Source: CAZCCC01 sp964535715
GTDB taxonomy: Bacteria; Patescibacteriota; Patescibacteriia; Buchananbacterales; UBA6539
Direction: 5' to 3'
Assembly (NCBI GenBank): GCA_964535715.1
Contig: CAZHUO010000023.1
Coordinates: 1-19,910 of the forward strand
Length of the DNA stretch: 19,910 nt
A program made the translations under genes and the position numbers. Under the pieces are notes generated by a model. The model searched no databases, was not told the DNA's origin, and saw nothing but the letters and a program-made list of their open reading frames with translations. Shown here piece by piece: positions 1 through 6,374 of this stretch (its first letter is position 1; each line of letters starts with the position of its first letter).

Positions 1-98
1 GATGATCTGGTGGGAATAATCACGCATCTTTCGTTTAGAGGCACTCTTTTGTTCCGCTTGCAAATCGTCGCAGGGTTAAAACCAAAGTACCGAGCGAC

Positions 99-398
99 TT
101 GCCGGACCAGTGTGCTTTGGTGCTGGTTGATCATGATCCCTCAGAGGAAAAGCCTCTGGAGTTCTATGACCGTGCGGCGGGTTACCGTGTGTCAAAAAAT
201 CACCAGATTTACAGGGTGGATTATGACAATGGGTCCAGATTAGTCAAACGGATTAAAAGGATCAAGCCTGACCATGAAGGTGAGATTGAAAGCATGGTCT
301 ATAAATTTAATCCTGTAGAAAGGGATCTGAAGGTCGGCCACCGTTTGCCGGCAGCGGTTTTCGCCCAATTCAACCGCACTCAAGAAGTGTGTCAGTAA
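99..398 (+). CDS. hypothetical protein, uncertain start
   Basis: I do not recognise this 99-residue reading frame. It begins at a TTG, and no in-frame ATG or SD is visible upstream. The frame is open only from position 39 (stop at 36-38), so the true start may be a non-standard codon, or the gene may be the remnant of a longer one. The product is soluble and rich in charged residues, with a basic stretch (RLVKRIKRIKP) near residues 47-57 and no membrane segment. Base composition is clearly richer in G+C than the genes after position 979. It ends 20 bases before the ATG of the next gene and could be co-transcribed with it. Codon pattern and the following SD-led gene support coding, but a chance ORF cannot be excluded. 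Confidence 0.4.
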   Translation: MPDQCALVLVDHDPSEEKPLEFYDRAAGYRVSKNHQIYRVDYDNGSRLVKRIKRIKPDHEGEIESMVYKFNPVERDLKVGHRLPAAVFAQFNRTQEVCQ

Positions 399-418
399 AA
401 CATGAAAGGAGAAAAAAT

Positions 419-721
419 ATGTTATTTGACAGCATGTACTGCATATACATAAGTGTATCTTGTCTGATATGCTTGGTGTTTATGTTTGTTTTTGGGCCGA
501 TTGGAATTCCTTTATTTTTGTTAATAATTACTCTTCTAGGCCTTGCGGCCGGGAGATACCACGAAGGATGTGCTTATGCCGTCCAGGTTGGCGATCACTA
601 CGAAGTGATCGTTTTCAAACGTCGAAAATACGGACCGTGGAGCCAAGTCGAGTGCAACTACAAGTACTCGAAAATACCGAGCGAAGATGAACTGGCTCGC
701 ATTGCGAACCAGTATTTGTAG
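419..721 (+). CDS. small two-TM membrane protein, unknown function
   Basis: A 100-residue protein. The ATG at 419 was chosen over the upstream in-frame GTG at 389 because AGGAG (407-411) lies seven bases before it. Residues about 7-24 and 27-45 form two hydrophobic segments separated by a short Gly/Pro turn (FGPIGIP). They are followed by a cytosolic-looking basic and aromatic domain of about 55 residues (KRRKYGPW near 73-80). No family is recognised. It shares the higher GC and strong SD of this left-edge block, unlike the AT-rich genes without SDs to its right. It could be a small membrane effector, holin-like protein or phage/mobile-element accessory protein; that is a guess from size and topology only. 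Confidence 0.7.
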   Translation: MLFDSMYCIYISVSCLICLVFMFVFGPIGIPLFLLIITLLGLAAGRYHEGCAYAVQVGDHYEVIVFKRRKYGPWSQVECNYKYSKIPSEDELARIANQYL

Positions 722-789
722 AAACTATAGGTCTTTTCAAATGCCAATTAGCAGGTTCTTTCAGGCGCTATAAGTAAGGAGGAAACGGT

Positions 790-813
790 ATGCGCCATGA
801 AGGATCTGTATAG
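790..813 (+). CDS. possible 7-residue micro-ORF with perfect SD
   Basis: The sequence AAGGAGG (776-782) is a consensus SD placed seven bases before an ATG. The frame encodes only MRHEGSV before TAG. Such a strong ribosome site before so short a frame suggests a leader peptide, or the remains of a gene deleted between its start and its end. No expression can be shown from sequence. Confidence 0.25.
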   Translation: MRHEGSV

Positions 814-833
814 GTTACAGAAAGGAAGCAAAA

Positions 834-866
834 ATGTTATTGAGAGGTCGTTGTACATTTCATTAA
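834..866 (+). CDS. possible 10-residue micro-ORF with SD
   Basis: AGGA at 823-826 lies seven bases before an ATG that opens a ten-codon frame (MLLRGRCTFH, then TAA). It is the third SD-led start in this block, about 20 bases after the previous micro-ORF and directly before three hairpins. It may be a leader peptide or a gene remnant. Confidence 0.22.
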   Translation: MLLRGRCTFH

Positions 867-872
867 ATTAGC

Positions 873-887
873 GGCGCCGCCGGCGCC
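873..887. repeat. GC-only palindrome (hairpin)
   Basis: GGCGCC-GCC-GGCGCC forms a six-base-pair stem of only G and C with a three-base loop, in an otherwise AT-rich genome. It lies after the micro-ORFs and before two more hairpins. It has no T-run after it, so it is not an intrinsic terminator by itself. Confidence 0.5.
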
Positions 888-899
888 TACATAGGGTTT

Positions 900-924
900 T
901 GGCCATTTCCACAAAAAATGGCCA
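900..924. repeat. hairpin TGGCCATTT / AAATGGCCA
   Basis: A perfect nine-base-pair stem (900-908 with 916-924) encloses a seven-base loop. It has no T-run on either strand, so a role in RNA processing or 3'-end protection is more likely than termination. Confidence 0.5.
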
Positions 925-932
925 CCTGCAAT

Positions 933-972
933 AACCCCGCACTGAAAATAAAAGTAAGTGCGGGGTTGATTT
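933..972 (+). terminator. rho-independent terminator closing the left block
   Basis: An 11-base-pair perfect stem, AACCCCGCACT (933-943) with AGTGCGGGGTT (957-967), encloses a 13-base loop and is followed by GATTTTT. On the plus strand this is a good intrinsic terminator for the left-edge genes. The minus-strand gene that ends at 979 converges on it, but no T-run follows the stem in that direction. Confidence 0.8.
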
Positions 973-978
973 TTAAAA

Positions 979-1785
979 TTAACTGTTGCCAAAATGTTTC
1001 TCATATAATTTATCAGCCAGCTCGGTTGCTTTTTGCCTAGCCAATACAACCAAATCCCTGTCTGCTTCCTTATTAAGTTTTACAACCGGCTTTAGACCGG
1101 ATTTTTTTATTCCTGCCGCTTCGTTCAAAGGCACGCCTAAATCATAATCAAGCCCACCAGCTTGGCTGCCAAAAGGTCCGGAACAGCCGGCATTTTCTTT
1201 GCCGATAAAAAATTTTGTATTTTTAAACTGTTTCGAATCCTTAAAATTTAAAAGGCAGTCCTGCTCATCTCTTACGGTCCACAAAGTGGCAACATCAAAA
1301 TTTATTCCCGCTTCGCTTAAAGCTTCAGCAATCCGCTTAACCGTCTGGCCTTTGACGATATGTTCAGTGATAATCAAAGTCCTTTCTCCCAAGTTTTTTG
1401 CCTGGTTTTCAATGTAATCTTTCAAATTTTCCTGCCTTTTTTCAGAAATATTTTCAACATCATCTAATTCCTTATCGTCATAATCTGCGCTTCCGCCCGA
1501 AAAAAATATTTGCTTTGGGATTTTCATTTCATGCTCTTTGGCGTAGCGGGTAGCAATTTTTCCGACAACAAGTGCCGGTAAGCGGGCGGATACATCATCG
1601 CCAAGTATTGAATTCCACCGGCCTTCTTTTATTCCTGCTGCCAGTTGCTCCAAAAGATTATCAAAATCTTTTTCCGTATCTTCAAAAGCACTTTCAATAT
1701 GCTCTATTTTCATCGCTTTAAGATCCTTTGGTTGGACGCCAGGTTCTTTAAACCCTTGGTTATTTTCTATGCAGTATTTTGGCAT
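979..1785 (-). CDS. phosphoribosyltransferase-like protein with degenerate PRPP motif
   Basis: A 268-residue soluble protein, last gene of a three-gene operon; its ATG follows the upstream stop by one base. The segment TLIITEHIVKGQT at residues 136-148 has the shape of the type I PRTase signature: a hydrophobic strand, two acidic positions, then a small-residue loop ending G-x-T. The usual D/E-D pair is replaced by T-E. Residues 69-86 (LPALVVGKIATRYAKE) resemble the helix that precedes the core in such proteins, and FSGGSA (95-100) may be another loop. The fold assignment rests on this motif and the following helix and strand (about 150-170). The C-terminal 70 residues are Gly- and Lys-rich and unrecognised. 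It could bind a nucleotide or phosphoribosyl ligand, or be a catalytically altered relative. Enzymatic function is not claimed. Confidence 0.6.
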   Translation of the reverse strand: MPKYCIENNQGFKEPGVQPKDLKAMKIEHIESAFEDTEKDFDNLLEQLAAGIKEGRWNSILGDDVSARLPALVVGKIATRYAKEHEMKIPKQIFFSGGSADYDDKELDDVENISEKRQENLKDYIENQAKNLGERTLIITEHIVKGQTVKRIAEALSEAGINFDVATLWTVRDEQDCLLNFKDSKQFKNTKFFIGKENAGCSGPFGSQAGGLDYDLGVPLNEAAGIKKSGLKPVVKLNKEADRDLVVLARQKATELADKLYEKHFGNS

Positions 1786-1786
1786 A

Positions 1787-2074
1787 TTAATGGTTATTTT
1801 TTAGTCTTTCTAACACCGACCAGGGATATTCTTCGCCCTTGAATAAATTTTCTTTGATATATTCAACAAGTTTTGGGTAATTAATTATTTTGTCATGATC
1901 CCAGTTGCATATATTTTTGGCCTCATCAAGCCGACCCATTCTTAAAAAAGAAATTGCAGATTGGACGCAGCTTACCCCGCGGCCGTTGTTTTCTAGTTTT
2001 TGCAGCTCATCCAATTCGTCTGCGATATTATTTAATTTTTCCAGATCAGGCTGGATTTGTTCCGATTTTTCCAT
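1787..2074 (-). CDS. small hypothetical protein between kinase-like and PRTase-like genes
   Basis: A 95-residue acidic, helical protein of unknown function. Residues 1-30 are Glu/Leu/Asp-rich and could form a coiled coil. The middle (SAISFLRMGRLDEAKNIC, about 40-57) looks like a helix pair of the TPR type, but one pair is too little for a firm call. It starts nine bases after the upstream gene's stop and ends one base before the next ATG, so co-translation with both neighbours is likely. Only a weak AAAGG lies upstream. A structural or adaptor subunit for its neighbours is plausible; no catalytic motif is visible. Confidence 0.7.
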   Translation of the reverse strand: MEKSEQIQPDLEKLNNIADELDELQKLENNGRGVSCVQSAISFLRMGRLDEAKNICNWDHDKIINYPKLVEYIKENLFKGEEYPWSVLERLKNNH

Positions 2075-2083
2075 AGTTTTATT

Positions 2084-2710
2084 TTAACCTTTCATTAAAT
2101 GTTTTGCTGCCCTAGAAAGATTAATTTTGAAATCATCCATCTCTAATACCCGAAACTTATATTTTTTTCCCTCTTTGCGAAAAAATTGTCCATAATAAAT
2201 AACCATATCTGAAATTTTAGTAAAAGTTTCTTTATTTTTTGTCCGTGCCAAAATCCAGTCGTTAGGCGTTTTGCTTTTCTTTATGTCAGAAACAAATCTT
2301 TGATTATCAGTCCTAATAAGAAAGATAACCATAAAATTTTTAGATCCGTATTTTTTCATTAAAGAAGCTGCAATCTGCGGAGTTACATGGTAACCCTCTA
2401 CAATATAGTCATTGCCATCTTTAATTTCACTGATACAAAACATTTCTATAGCAGGATAAACGCCCTTGGACTTCGTTCGGTATTCATTAACTATTTTTTT
2501 TGTTGACCAGTGGCTATATTTTTCATCGTTTGTTCTCCACGTGGCCTGCTTCAAAGGAAGTCTATATTTTTGTTCGTTTTTACTTAGATATGCACGTGCC
2601 ACAGATTGCAGCGTATCTGTTGAAACCCAAGGAATATGAAACTGCCTGGACAATTTTTTTGCAAGGGTTGTTTTTCCGCATTTTGGCGGTCCGCCGATTA
2701 AATATATCAT
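2084..2710 (-). CDS. P-loop kinase-like NTPase (adenylate kinase / 2-phosphoglycerate kinase type)
   Basis: A 208-residue protein beginning directly with a strand and Walker A loop: GGPPKCGKTT at residues 6-15. VSTDTLQS (29-36) occupies the place of the substrate-binding strand, where small-molecule kinases carry a D-x-hydrophobic element. DYIVEGYHVTP (101-111) resembles the second acidic strand of 2-phosphoglycerate kinase-like proteins (I-V-E-G-x-H). The C-terminal half is basic and ends with a helix, as in nucleoside/metabolite kinases. The substrate cannot be read from sequence. It is the first gene of a tight operon with a small protein and a PRTase-like protein, and its ATG is only about nine bases from a possible -10, suggesting a leaderless message. 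Kinase-like fold: confident. Specific name: not justified. Confidence 0.78.
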   Translation of the reverse strand: MIYLIGGPPKCGKTTLAKKLSRQFHIPWVSTDTLQSVARAYLSKNEQKYRLPLKQATWRTNDEKYSHWSTKKIVNEYRTKSKGVYPAIEMFCISEIKDGNDYIVEGYHVTPQIAASLMKKYGSKNFMVIFLIRTDNQRFVSDIKKSKTPNDWILARTKNKETFTKISDMVIYYGQFFRKEGKKYKFRVLEMDDFKINLSRAAKHLMKG

Positions 2711-2718
2711 AGCAATAA

Positions 2719-2748
2719 AGATTAAATTATTTTATATGGAAAGTGCAA
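2719..2748 (-). promoter_or_regulatory. putative promoter of the kinase-like operon
   Basis: On the minus strand TTGCAC (2748-2743) is followed after 18 bases by TAATCT (2724-2719), only eight bases from the ATG. A transcript would start within a few bases of the start codon. The block TTTGCACTT followed by ATAAAATAATTT is shared with the region upstream of the lipoprotein gene at 4854. Confidence 0.4.
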
Positions 2749-2800
2749 ATTGGCCGGCTTGTGTTATGTGATTGTTCGAATTGTCTTTTCTTTGATTCAT

Positions 2801-3409
2801 TTAAATATTTAGCATCATATCCCAAGATTCTTTGCCGTTGTCGCTTATAAATTTGCCCAATTTTTTAAAGCCGTTTTTCTCATAAAAATTAACAGCTAGT
2901 TTATTTTCTGTAAATACTCCGCCCCATAAAATCATGCGTTTTTTGTTAAATTTTTTTGCTATATCAATTAAATAGGGAAAGGTTATTGAGCCTATGCCTT
3001 GGTTTTGGTATTCGTCTGCTATACAAGGCCCCATTCTGCAATCTGTTGAGGAGTTTAGCTTAATATTATATTTTAAGAATCTTTGCTTGTCGGTTTTTGG
3101 AATATCAAAACTAAATTCAAAAAAGGCAATTATTTTTTTTGAGACATCATTCACTATGACAATACGGAGTTTGTCATAACGATTGATTGCCGTGCATAAT
3201 TCTTGAGCCATTTTTTTATCGTAGCTTTCAAGGATATAATGTTCGCGTGTTTTGGTGGATAAATCTTTAAAAAACCGAGCAAGTGCTTTTACATCTTGAG
3301 ATTGAAGAGGTCTGAAAGCAGCTGTTCCAATATCAGGCAAAGAAACCTTATAGGTAAGCAGGCTTGGATTTTTAGCTACATCAGAAATATTTAAAAACAT
3401 AATGTTCAA
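2801..3409 (-). CDS. GNAT-family N-acetyltransferase
   Basis: A 202-residue protein. GNAT motif A is visible at about residues 127-150: strand GPCIADEY, then QNQGIGS (135-141), which matches the Q/R-x-x-G-x-G/A acetyl-CoA pyrophosphate loop, then a helix. The motif B region NKLAVNFYEKNGFKKLG (169-185) has the typical aromatic and N-G-F ending of the fold. N-terminal AFRPLQSQDVKAL (31-43) is the usual first strand and helix. The acyl acceptor is unknown. No SD is seen; the nearby ATG at codon 4 is an alternative start. It stands alone between the kinase-like operon and a methyltransferase gene (22 bases from the latter's stop). Confidence 0.85.
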   Translation of the reverse strand: MNIMFLNISDVAKNPSLLTYKVSLPDIGTAAFRPLQSQDVKALARFFKDLSTKTREHYILESYDKKMAQELCTAINRYDKLRIVIVNDVSKKIIAFFEFSFDIPKTDKQRFLKYNIKLNSSTDCRMGPCIADEYQNQGIGSITFPYLIDIAKKFNKKRMILWGGVFTENKLAVNFYEKNGFKKLGKFISDNGKESWDMMLNI

Positions 3410-3431
3410 TAAAATAATTTTAAGCAGTCAA

Positions 3432-4109
3432 TTATTCTGACTCTTGTTTTTTCCGCAGTACCAGATTCCAGACAATCTGTTTTCCGCCTACACGCCTTGG
3501 ATCATCATTGGTTTCAACCGGTGCTTCATCTTCTACAATTTCCAAGCCGAACTGTTTGGTTAATTGCTGCATTTCTTCTTCGGTAAAATAGGCGACTCGT
3601 CTTTGCCTGTCAGCATCTTCAATAAGAGGCTTTTTTTGTTCGCGAAAAAGATATAGTCCAGATGGCTTTAGAACTCGGCGGACTTCGGCAAAGACTTGCT
3701 TTATATCTTCCCACGTTTTAGCATTCTGTACTGCATATTGGCTTAAAACCGCACGCATTGATTCATTATTAAAAGCCGACAAATCGGTAAAACTGCCTTC
3801 TCTGATATCAGCTTCAATATTTTTATCTGCTAGATTTTGCCGGCAGATTTCTACGCCTTGCGGATCTATTTCGATTCCATGAAGTTTCAGATCAAGGCCT
3901 TGGAATGCTTCTAAATTTCGGCCTTCTCCAACACCAAGCTCTAGTACCTCGTCACCTGGATGAAACTCTTCACGGTAGTTTTCTATAAATTTAACAACTC
4001 CTTTTGATGGGCCGAGATTAGCCCTTCGTTCTCTTTTTTTTCTGTCTCCGTCTCCTGATATTTCCGCCGACATAATGTCTGACTCTGCAAGTTTTGGTTT
4101 TTCTGGCAT
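3432..4109 (-). CDS. class I SAM-dependent methyltransferase
   Basis: A 225-residue protein with a Rossmann-type methyltransferase core. Motif I is VLELGVGEGRN (55-65), the acidic end of strand 2 is GIEID (78-82), and a motif-II-like region lies near 118-128 (RAVLSQYAVQN). The order fits Methyltransf_11/25-type enzymes. The N-terminal 35 residues are charged (KKRERRANLGPSKG) and precede the fold, perhaps positioning substrate. The C-terminal part carries an acidic EDEAPVETNDD stretch and a basic end. The substrate is unknown. It lies just upstream of the GNAT gene on the same strand, so the two may be transcribed together. Confidence 0.85.
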   Translation of the reverse strand: MPEKPKLAESDIMSAEISGDGDRKKRERRANLGPSKGVVKFIENYREEFHPGDEVLELGVGEGRNLEAFQGLDLKLHGIEIDPQGVEICRQNLADKNIEADIREGSFTDLSAFNNESMRAVLSQYAVQNAKTWEDIKQVFAEVRRVLKPSGLYLFREQKKPLIEDADRQRRVAYFTEEEMQQLTKQFGLEIVEDEAPVETNDDPRRVGGKQIVWNLVLRKKQESE

Positions 4110-4209
4110 ATATTTGTTAGTAATTCATATAACATTTACCTACTATACAACATTATTATCACAAAAGGGTAAAAGTAAGGTTTTACAATTGCAGTTTGTT
4201 GTGCTGATT

Positions 4210-4854
4210 TTATTTCGTAAACTGAAAAGTTGAAACCATTTGATTATAAATATCTAAATTATCATTTTTGTCATTAGCTTCCGAGTAAGTTAAGCTATAA
4301 ACTTTATTATCATAGGGAATAAGAATTTTAATAATCCTGCCGGTAATACCTTCACCGCCATCCCCGGTATATTTGGTAGACTTAATACCATCTATTAAGA
4401 CTTCTTCTTGATTTTTCCAGGCATTGGCAACAGATATTTTTACCAATTCTTCTTCTTCATTTAGGCTTCGTGAAGAAACATTAATGCTGATTTGCCAGTC
4501 TCCTGGATTCGTATTTTTCCCAAAAGCCACTTCGCTAAACAACCAGTCATTCACTCCTTTTGGATCGCCAGCCTTTAATATCTCCGCCCATTCTTTGACA
4601 CTAAATTTTTGAGGATATTTTATAGTATATTCAAATTTATCATTTGTGAAAGTCAGCCAGTTGGCTGTTGGATCGGTTGGTTGATTGGTATTAATATTTA
4701 CATCTTGGTTAACATTTGCGACTGGTTGATTTGTATTTTGGTTGACGTTGGCCGCCGGTTGATTAAGGTTTTGATTTGCGTTTGGTGCTTGTTGGGTGCA
4801 GCCGGCGAGAAACAAAGCTAATCCGGCCATAGAAATTAAGATTGTTTTTTTCAT
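4210..4854 (-). CDS. putative lipoprotein with Asn-rich linker
   Basis: A 214-residue exported protein. The N-terminus has a KK dipeptide, a hydrophobic core and a clear lipobox, LAGC (16-19), so Cys19 would be diacylated and the protein held on the outer face of the cytoplasmic membrane. Residues 20-62 form an Asn/Gln/Pro linker with near repeats of NQPxANVNQ. The globular part begins at about 65 (ANWLTFTNDKFEYTIKYP), a start resembling PsbP-like domains seen in many small lipoproteins of this kind; that assignment is tentative. No enzyme motif is visible. Cell-surface binding or envelope maintenance is a reasonable inference. Confidence 0.85.
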   Translation of the reverse strand: MKKTILISMAGLALFLAGCTQQAPNANQNLNQPAANVNQNTNQPVANVNQDVNINTNQPTDPTANWLTFTNDKFEYTIKYPQKFSVKEWAEILKAGDPKGVNDWLFSEVAFGKNTNPGDWQISINVSSRSLNEEEELVKISVANAWKNQEEVLIDGIKSTKYTGDGGEGITGRIIKILIPYDNKVYSLTYSEANDKNDNLDIYNQMVSTFQFTK

Positions 4855-4864
4855 AGTTGTAAGG

Positions 4865-4893
4865 TTAATAAATTATTTTATTTAGAAGTGCAA
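4865..4893 (-). promoter_or_regulatory. putative promoter of the lipoprotein gene
   Basis: On the minus strand TTGCAC (4893-4888) is followed after 17 bases by TATTAA (4870-4865), ten bases before the ATG. It shares the nine-base block TTTGCACTT and the 12-base block ATAAAATAATTT with the promoter region at 2719-2748. A leader of only a few bases is implied. Confidence 0.4.
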
Positions 4894-4923
4894 ACAGGCT
4901 AGCCCATACTAGCTGCCGTTAAT

Positions 4924-5253
4924 TTATTTTTGCCAGTTAATATTTTCAACTGCTTTCAAGATGATTGCTTTAGCCTGGTCAAGTCGTTGTTGTAATTCTG
5001 TTCCTTCTTTAGCATTAACAAAAATATGCCTGCACGCCTCATCAACTCTTTCTTCCCAAGTTCCGCCTTCGGCTCTTGCCAAATAATAAGCTAATGTTCT
5101 GATATCTAAGGCATTATTATAATATTCGGGATGCTGATGTCCTCTTGATGCGGCTATTTCACGATTAATAGCATTTATTAACTCAGATTCTTTTCTTGAG
5201 TTTGATATTTCTGAATAATTATCGAGTATTTGTGGATTTGTTTCGTTTCTCAT
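4924..5253 (-). CDS. small hypothetical protein
   Basis: A 109-residue soluble protein that I do not recognise. It is predicted mainly helical: ESELINAINREIAASRG (about 23-39), RTLAYYLARAEGGTWEERV (about 52-70) and a C-terminal helix (DQAKAIILKAVENI). There is no membrane segment or signal. It is separated from the lipoprotein gene by 69 bases containing that gene's promoter, so it is probably an independent unit. No SD is seen before its ATG. Codon use matches the AT-rich neighbours, which supports a real gene. Confidence 0.65.
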   Translation of the reverse strand: MRNETNPQILDNYSEISNSRKESELINAINREIAASRGHQHPEYYNNALDIRTLAYYLARAEGGTWEERVDEACRHIFVNAKEGTELQQRLDQAKAIILKAVENINWQK

Positions 5254-5439
5254 AAAGTTTTAGCATTACGAATAAATCAATGCGAGACTAACTTCGTTTA
5301 GTTAAAGCTGTTGATTTTTATATAATATTAGCTGAAATATATATTAACATAGCACACAAGGTATATTAGATGACTAGATATATTTTAACAAATAACTTAA
5401 ATAAGCGCTATTAGTGACCAATACTTGTTTATCAAATGC

Positions 5440-5513
5440 TTTGTCATTCTGAGGTCGTCGAAGACGACCGAAGAATCTAGAGATTCTTCGGCCTACGGCC
5501 TAAGAATGACAAA
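5440..5513. repeat. cloverleaf-like palindromic repeat, copy 1
   Basis: The outer stem TTTGTCATTCT (5440-5450) pairs perfectly with AGAATGACAAA (5503-5513). Inside are three hairpins in a row: GGTCGTC/GACGACC (5453-5459 with 5463-5469), CGAAGAATCT/AGATTCTTCG (5469-5478 with 5481-5490, sharing one base at the junction) and GGCC/GGCC (5490-5493 with 5497-5500). The outer TTTGTCATTCTGA motif recurs in the copy at 8982-9059. Such TTTGTCATTCTGA palindromes are dispersed repeats in many bacterial genomes. Confidence 0.75.
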
Positions 5514-5552
5514 AAAAGAAAGAGCGTGATTTGAAATGACAAAGTAAAGCGG

Positions 5553-5580
5553 TTGACAAAATCAATAAACCTGTTAATAT
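5553..5580 (+). promoter_or_regulatory. sigma70-type promoter for the phosphatidyltransferase gene
   Basis: TTGACA (5553-5558) is a perfect -35 box, followed after 16 bases by TAATAT (5575-5580). The transcript would start near 5587, giving a leader of about 50 bases with AAGGG (5624-5628) seven bases before the ATG. Confidence 0.65.
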
Positions 5581-5635
5581 ATGGGGTAATCTCTAAACGC
5601 TCTTTTTATGTAAACTTAACAGTAAGGGTCAATTA

Positions 5636-6304
5636 ATGAAAGCACCAAAAGGATTGAATTGGCTGATTATTACAGCCTCGTTTTTTGAAAGCAAAATTGA
5701 AAATACCCTTGATTGTTTGGGCAAAAAAAAGGAAAACATTCTAAGTCCTTTTATTCGCCATCATTGGCCAAGGTGGATTTCGCCAAACCTTCTTACTGGT
5801 TTGCGGGGTTTGATTGCAGTAATTTTAATTTGTTGGTTGCTTTTCGGTGGGTTAACAGTCTATCAGAATAACAGTTTGTTTGCCGCTTTAGTGATAGTGG
5901 CTTGTTTGACTGATTTTTTTGACGGTCCAGTCGCTCGAGCATTGGGAAAAGATTCAAAAACAGGTTCTGTCTACGACAAAATTGTCGACAAATTTTTGAT
6001 TCTACCCTTGGGTGTAGCTGAATTTTGGCATCTTGACCAGACCCTAGTGGTTTTGTCAGTCATTGGCATGGTAATTGTGGTAGTATCTGCGGTTTACAAG
6101 TATTTTCAGCAAGGAGCCGAGGTGCCGGAAAATATCATTGGCAAATTTTCAATGACTTGCTATAGCCTTGCAATTATTATTGCGATTTGGCCGGCCTGGG
6201 AAGGTTGGGCACTAAAGATTGCCTATATTGGCTTTGGTTTTGCGCTATCCAGCGTAATATTAAACTTCAAGCGCCATTTCAGCTGGCCAAGCGAATTTAC
6301 ATGA
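5636..6304 (+). CDS. CDP-alcohol phosphatidyltransferase (PgsA-like)
   Basis: A 222-residue integral membrane enzyme. The complete CDP-alcohol phosphotransferase motif D-x2-D-G-x2-A-R-x8-G-x3-D-x3-D is present: D93, D96, G97, A100, R101, G110, D114 and D118. This motif binds divalent metal and the CDP-diacylglycerol pyrophosphate and is catalytic. About five or six hydrophobic segments are visible (near 55-73, 80-92, 119-128, 135-153, 172-186 and 192-208). The acceptor alcohol (glycerol-3-phosphate, inositol phosphate or another) cannot be decided from sequence. The N-terminal 45 residues are an unusually long polar lead-in. It starts the plus-strand run that also holds a glycolipid-type glycosyltransferase, pointing to membrane lipid synthesis. 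A terminator follows it. Confidence 0.88.
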   Translation: MKAPKGLNWLIITASFFESKIENTLDCLGKKKENILSPFIRHHWPRWISPNLLTGLRGLIAVILICWLLFGGLTVYQNNSLFAALVIVACLTDFFDGPVARALGKDSKTGSVYDKIVDKFLILPLGVAEFWHLDQTLVVLSVIGMVIVVVSAVYKYFQQGAEVPENIIGKFSMTCYSLAIIIAIWPAWEGWALKIAYIGFGFALSSVILNFKRHFSWPSEFT

Positions 6305-6311
6305 TTTATAC

Positions 6312-6338
6312 GCCGTTGTTTAATACAGCGGCTTTTTT
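6312..6338 (+). terminator. rho-independent terminator after phosphatidyltransferase gene
   Basis: GCCGTTGT (6312-6319) pairs with ACAGCGGC (6325-6332), with one G-U pair and a five-base loop, followed directly by six T residues. It lies eight bases after the stop codon and separates this gene from cysS. Confidence 0.8.
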
Positions 6339-6374
6339 CTTGCCTAAAACCGCAAAATTGGTTAAAATTTAACC

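Larger units (their letters stand above)
5254..5635. other. intergenic region with palindromic repeat and promoter
   Basis: These 382 bases separate divergent genes and contain no convincing ORF. They hold a cloverleaf-like palindromic repeat (5440-5513), a promoter for the phosphatidyltransferase gene (5553-5580) and a nine-base inverted repeat, AAAGAGCGT (5519-5527) with ACGCTCTTT (5597-5605), that brackets the promoter. Nothing was recognised in 5254-5430 beyond AT-rich sequence. Confidence 0.6.

Noticed and set aside
10..243. 77-codon frame starting at GTG
   Set aside because: It overlaps the more plausible frame at 99-398 and has the Trp/Arg/Cys-rich composition of an out-of-frame reading.
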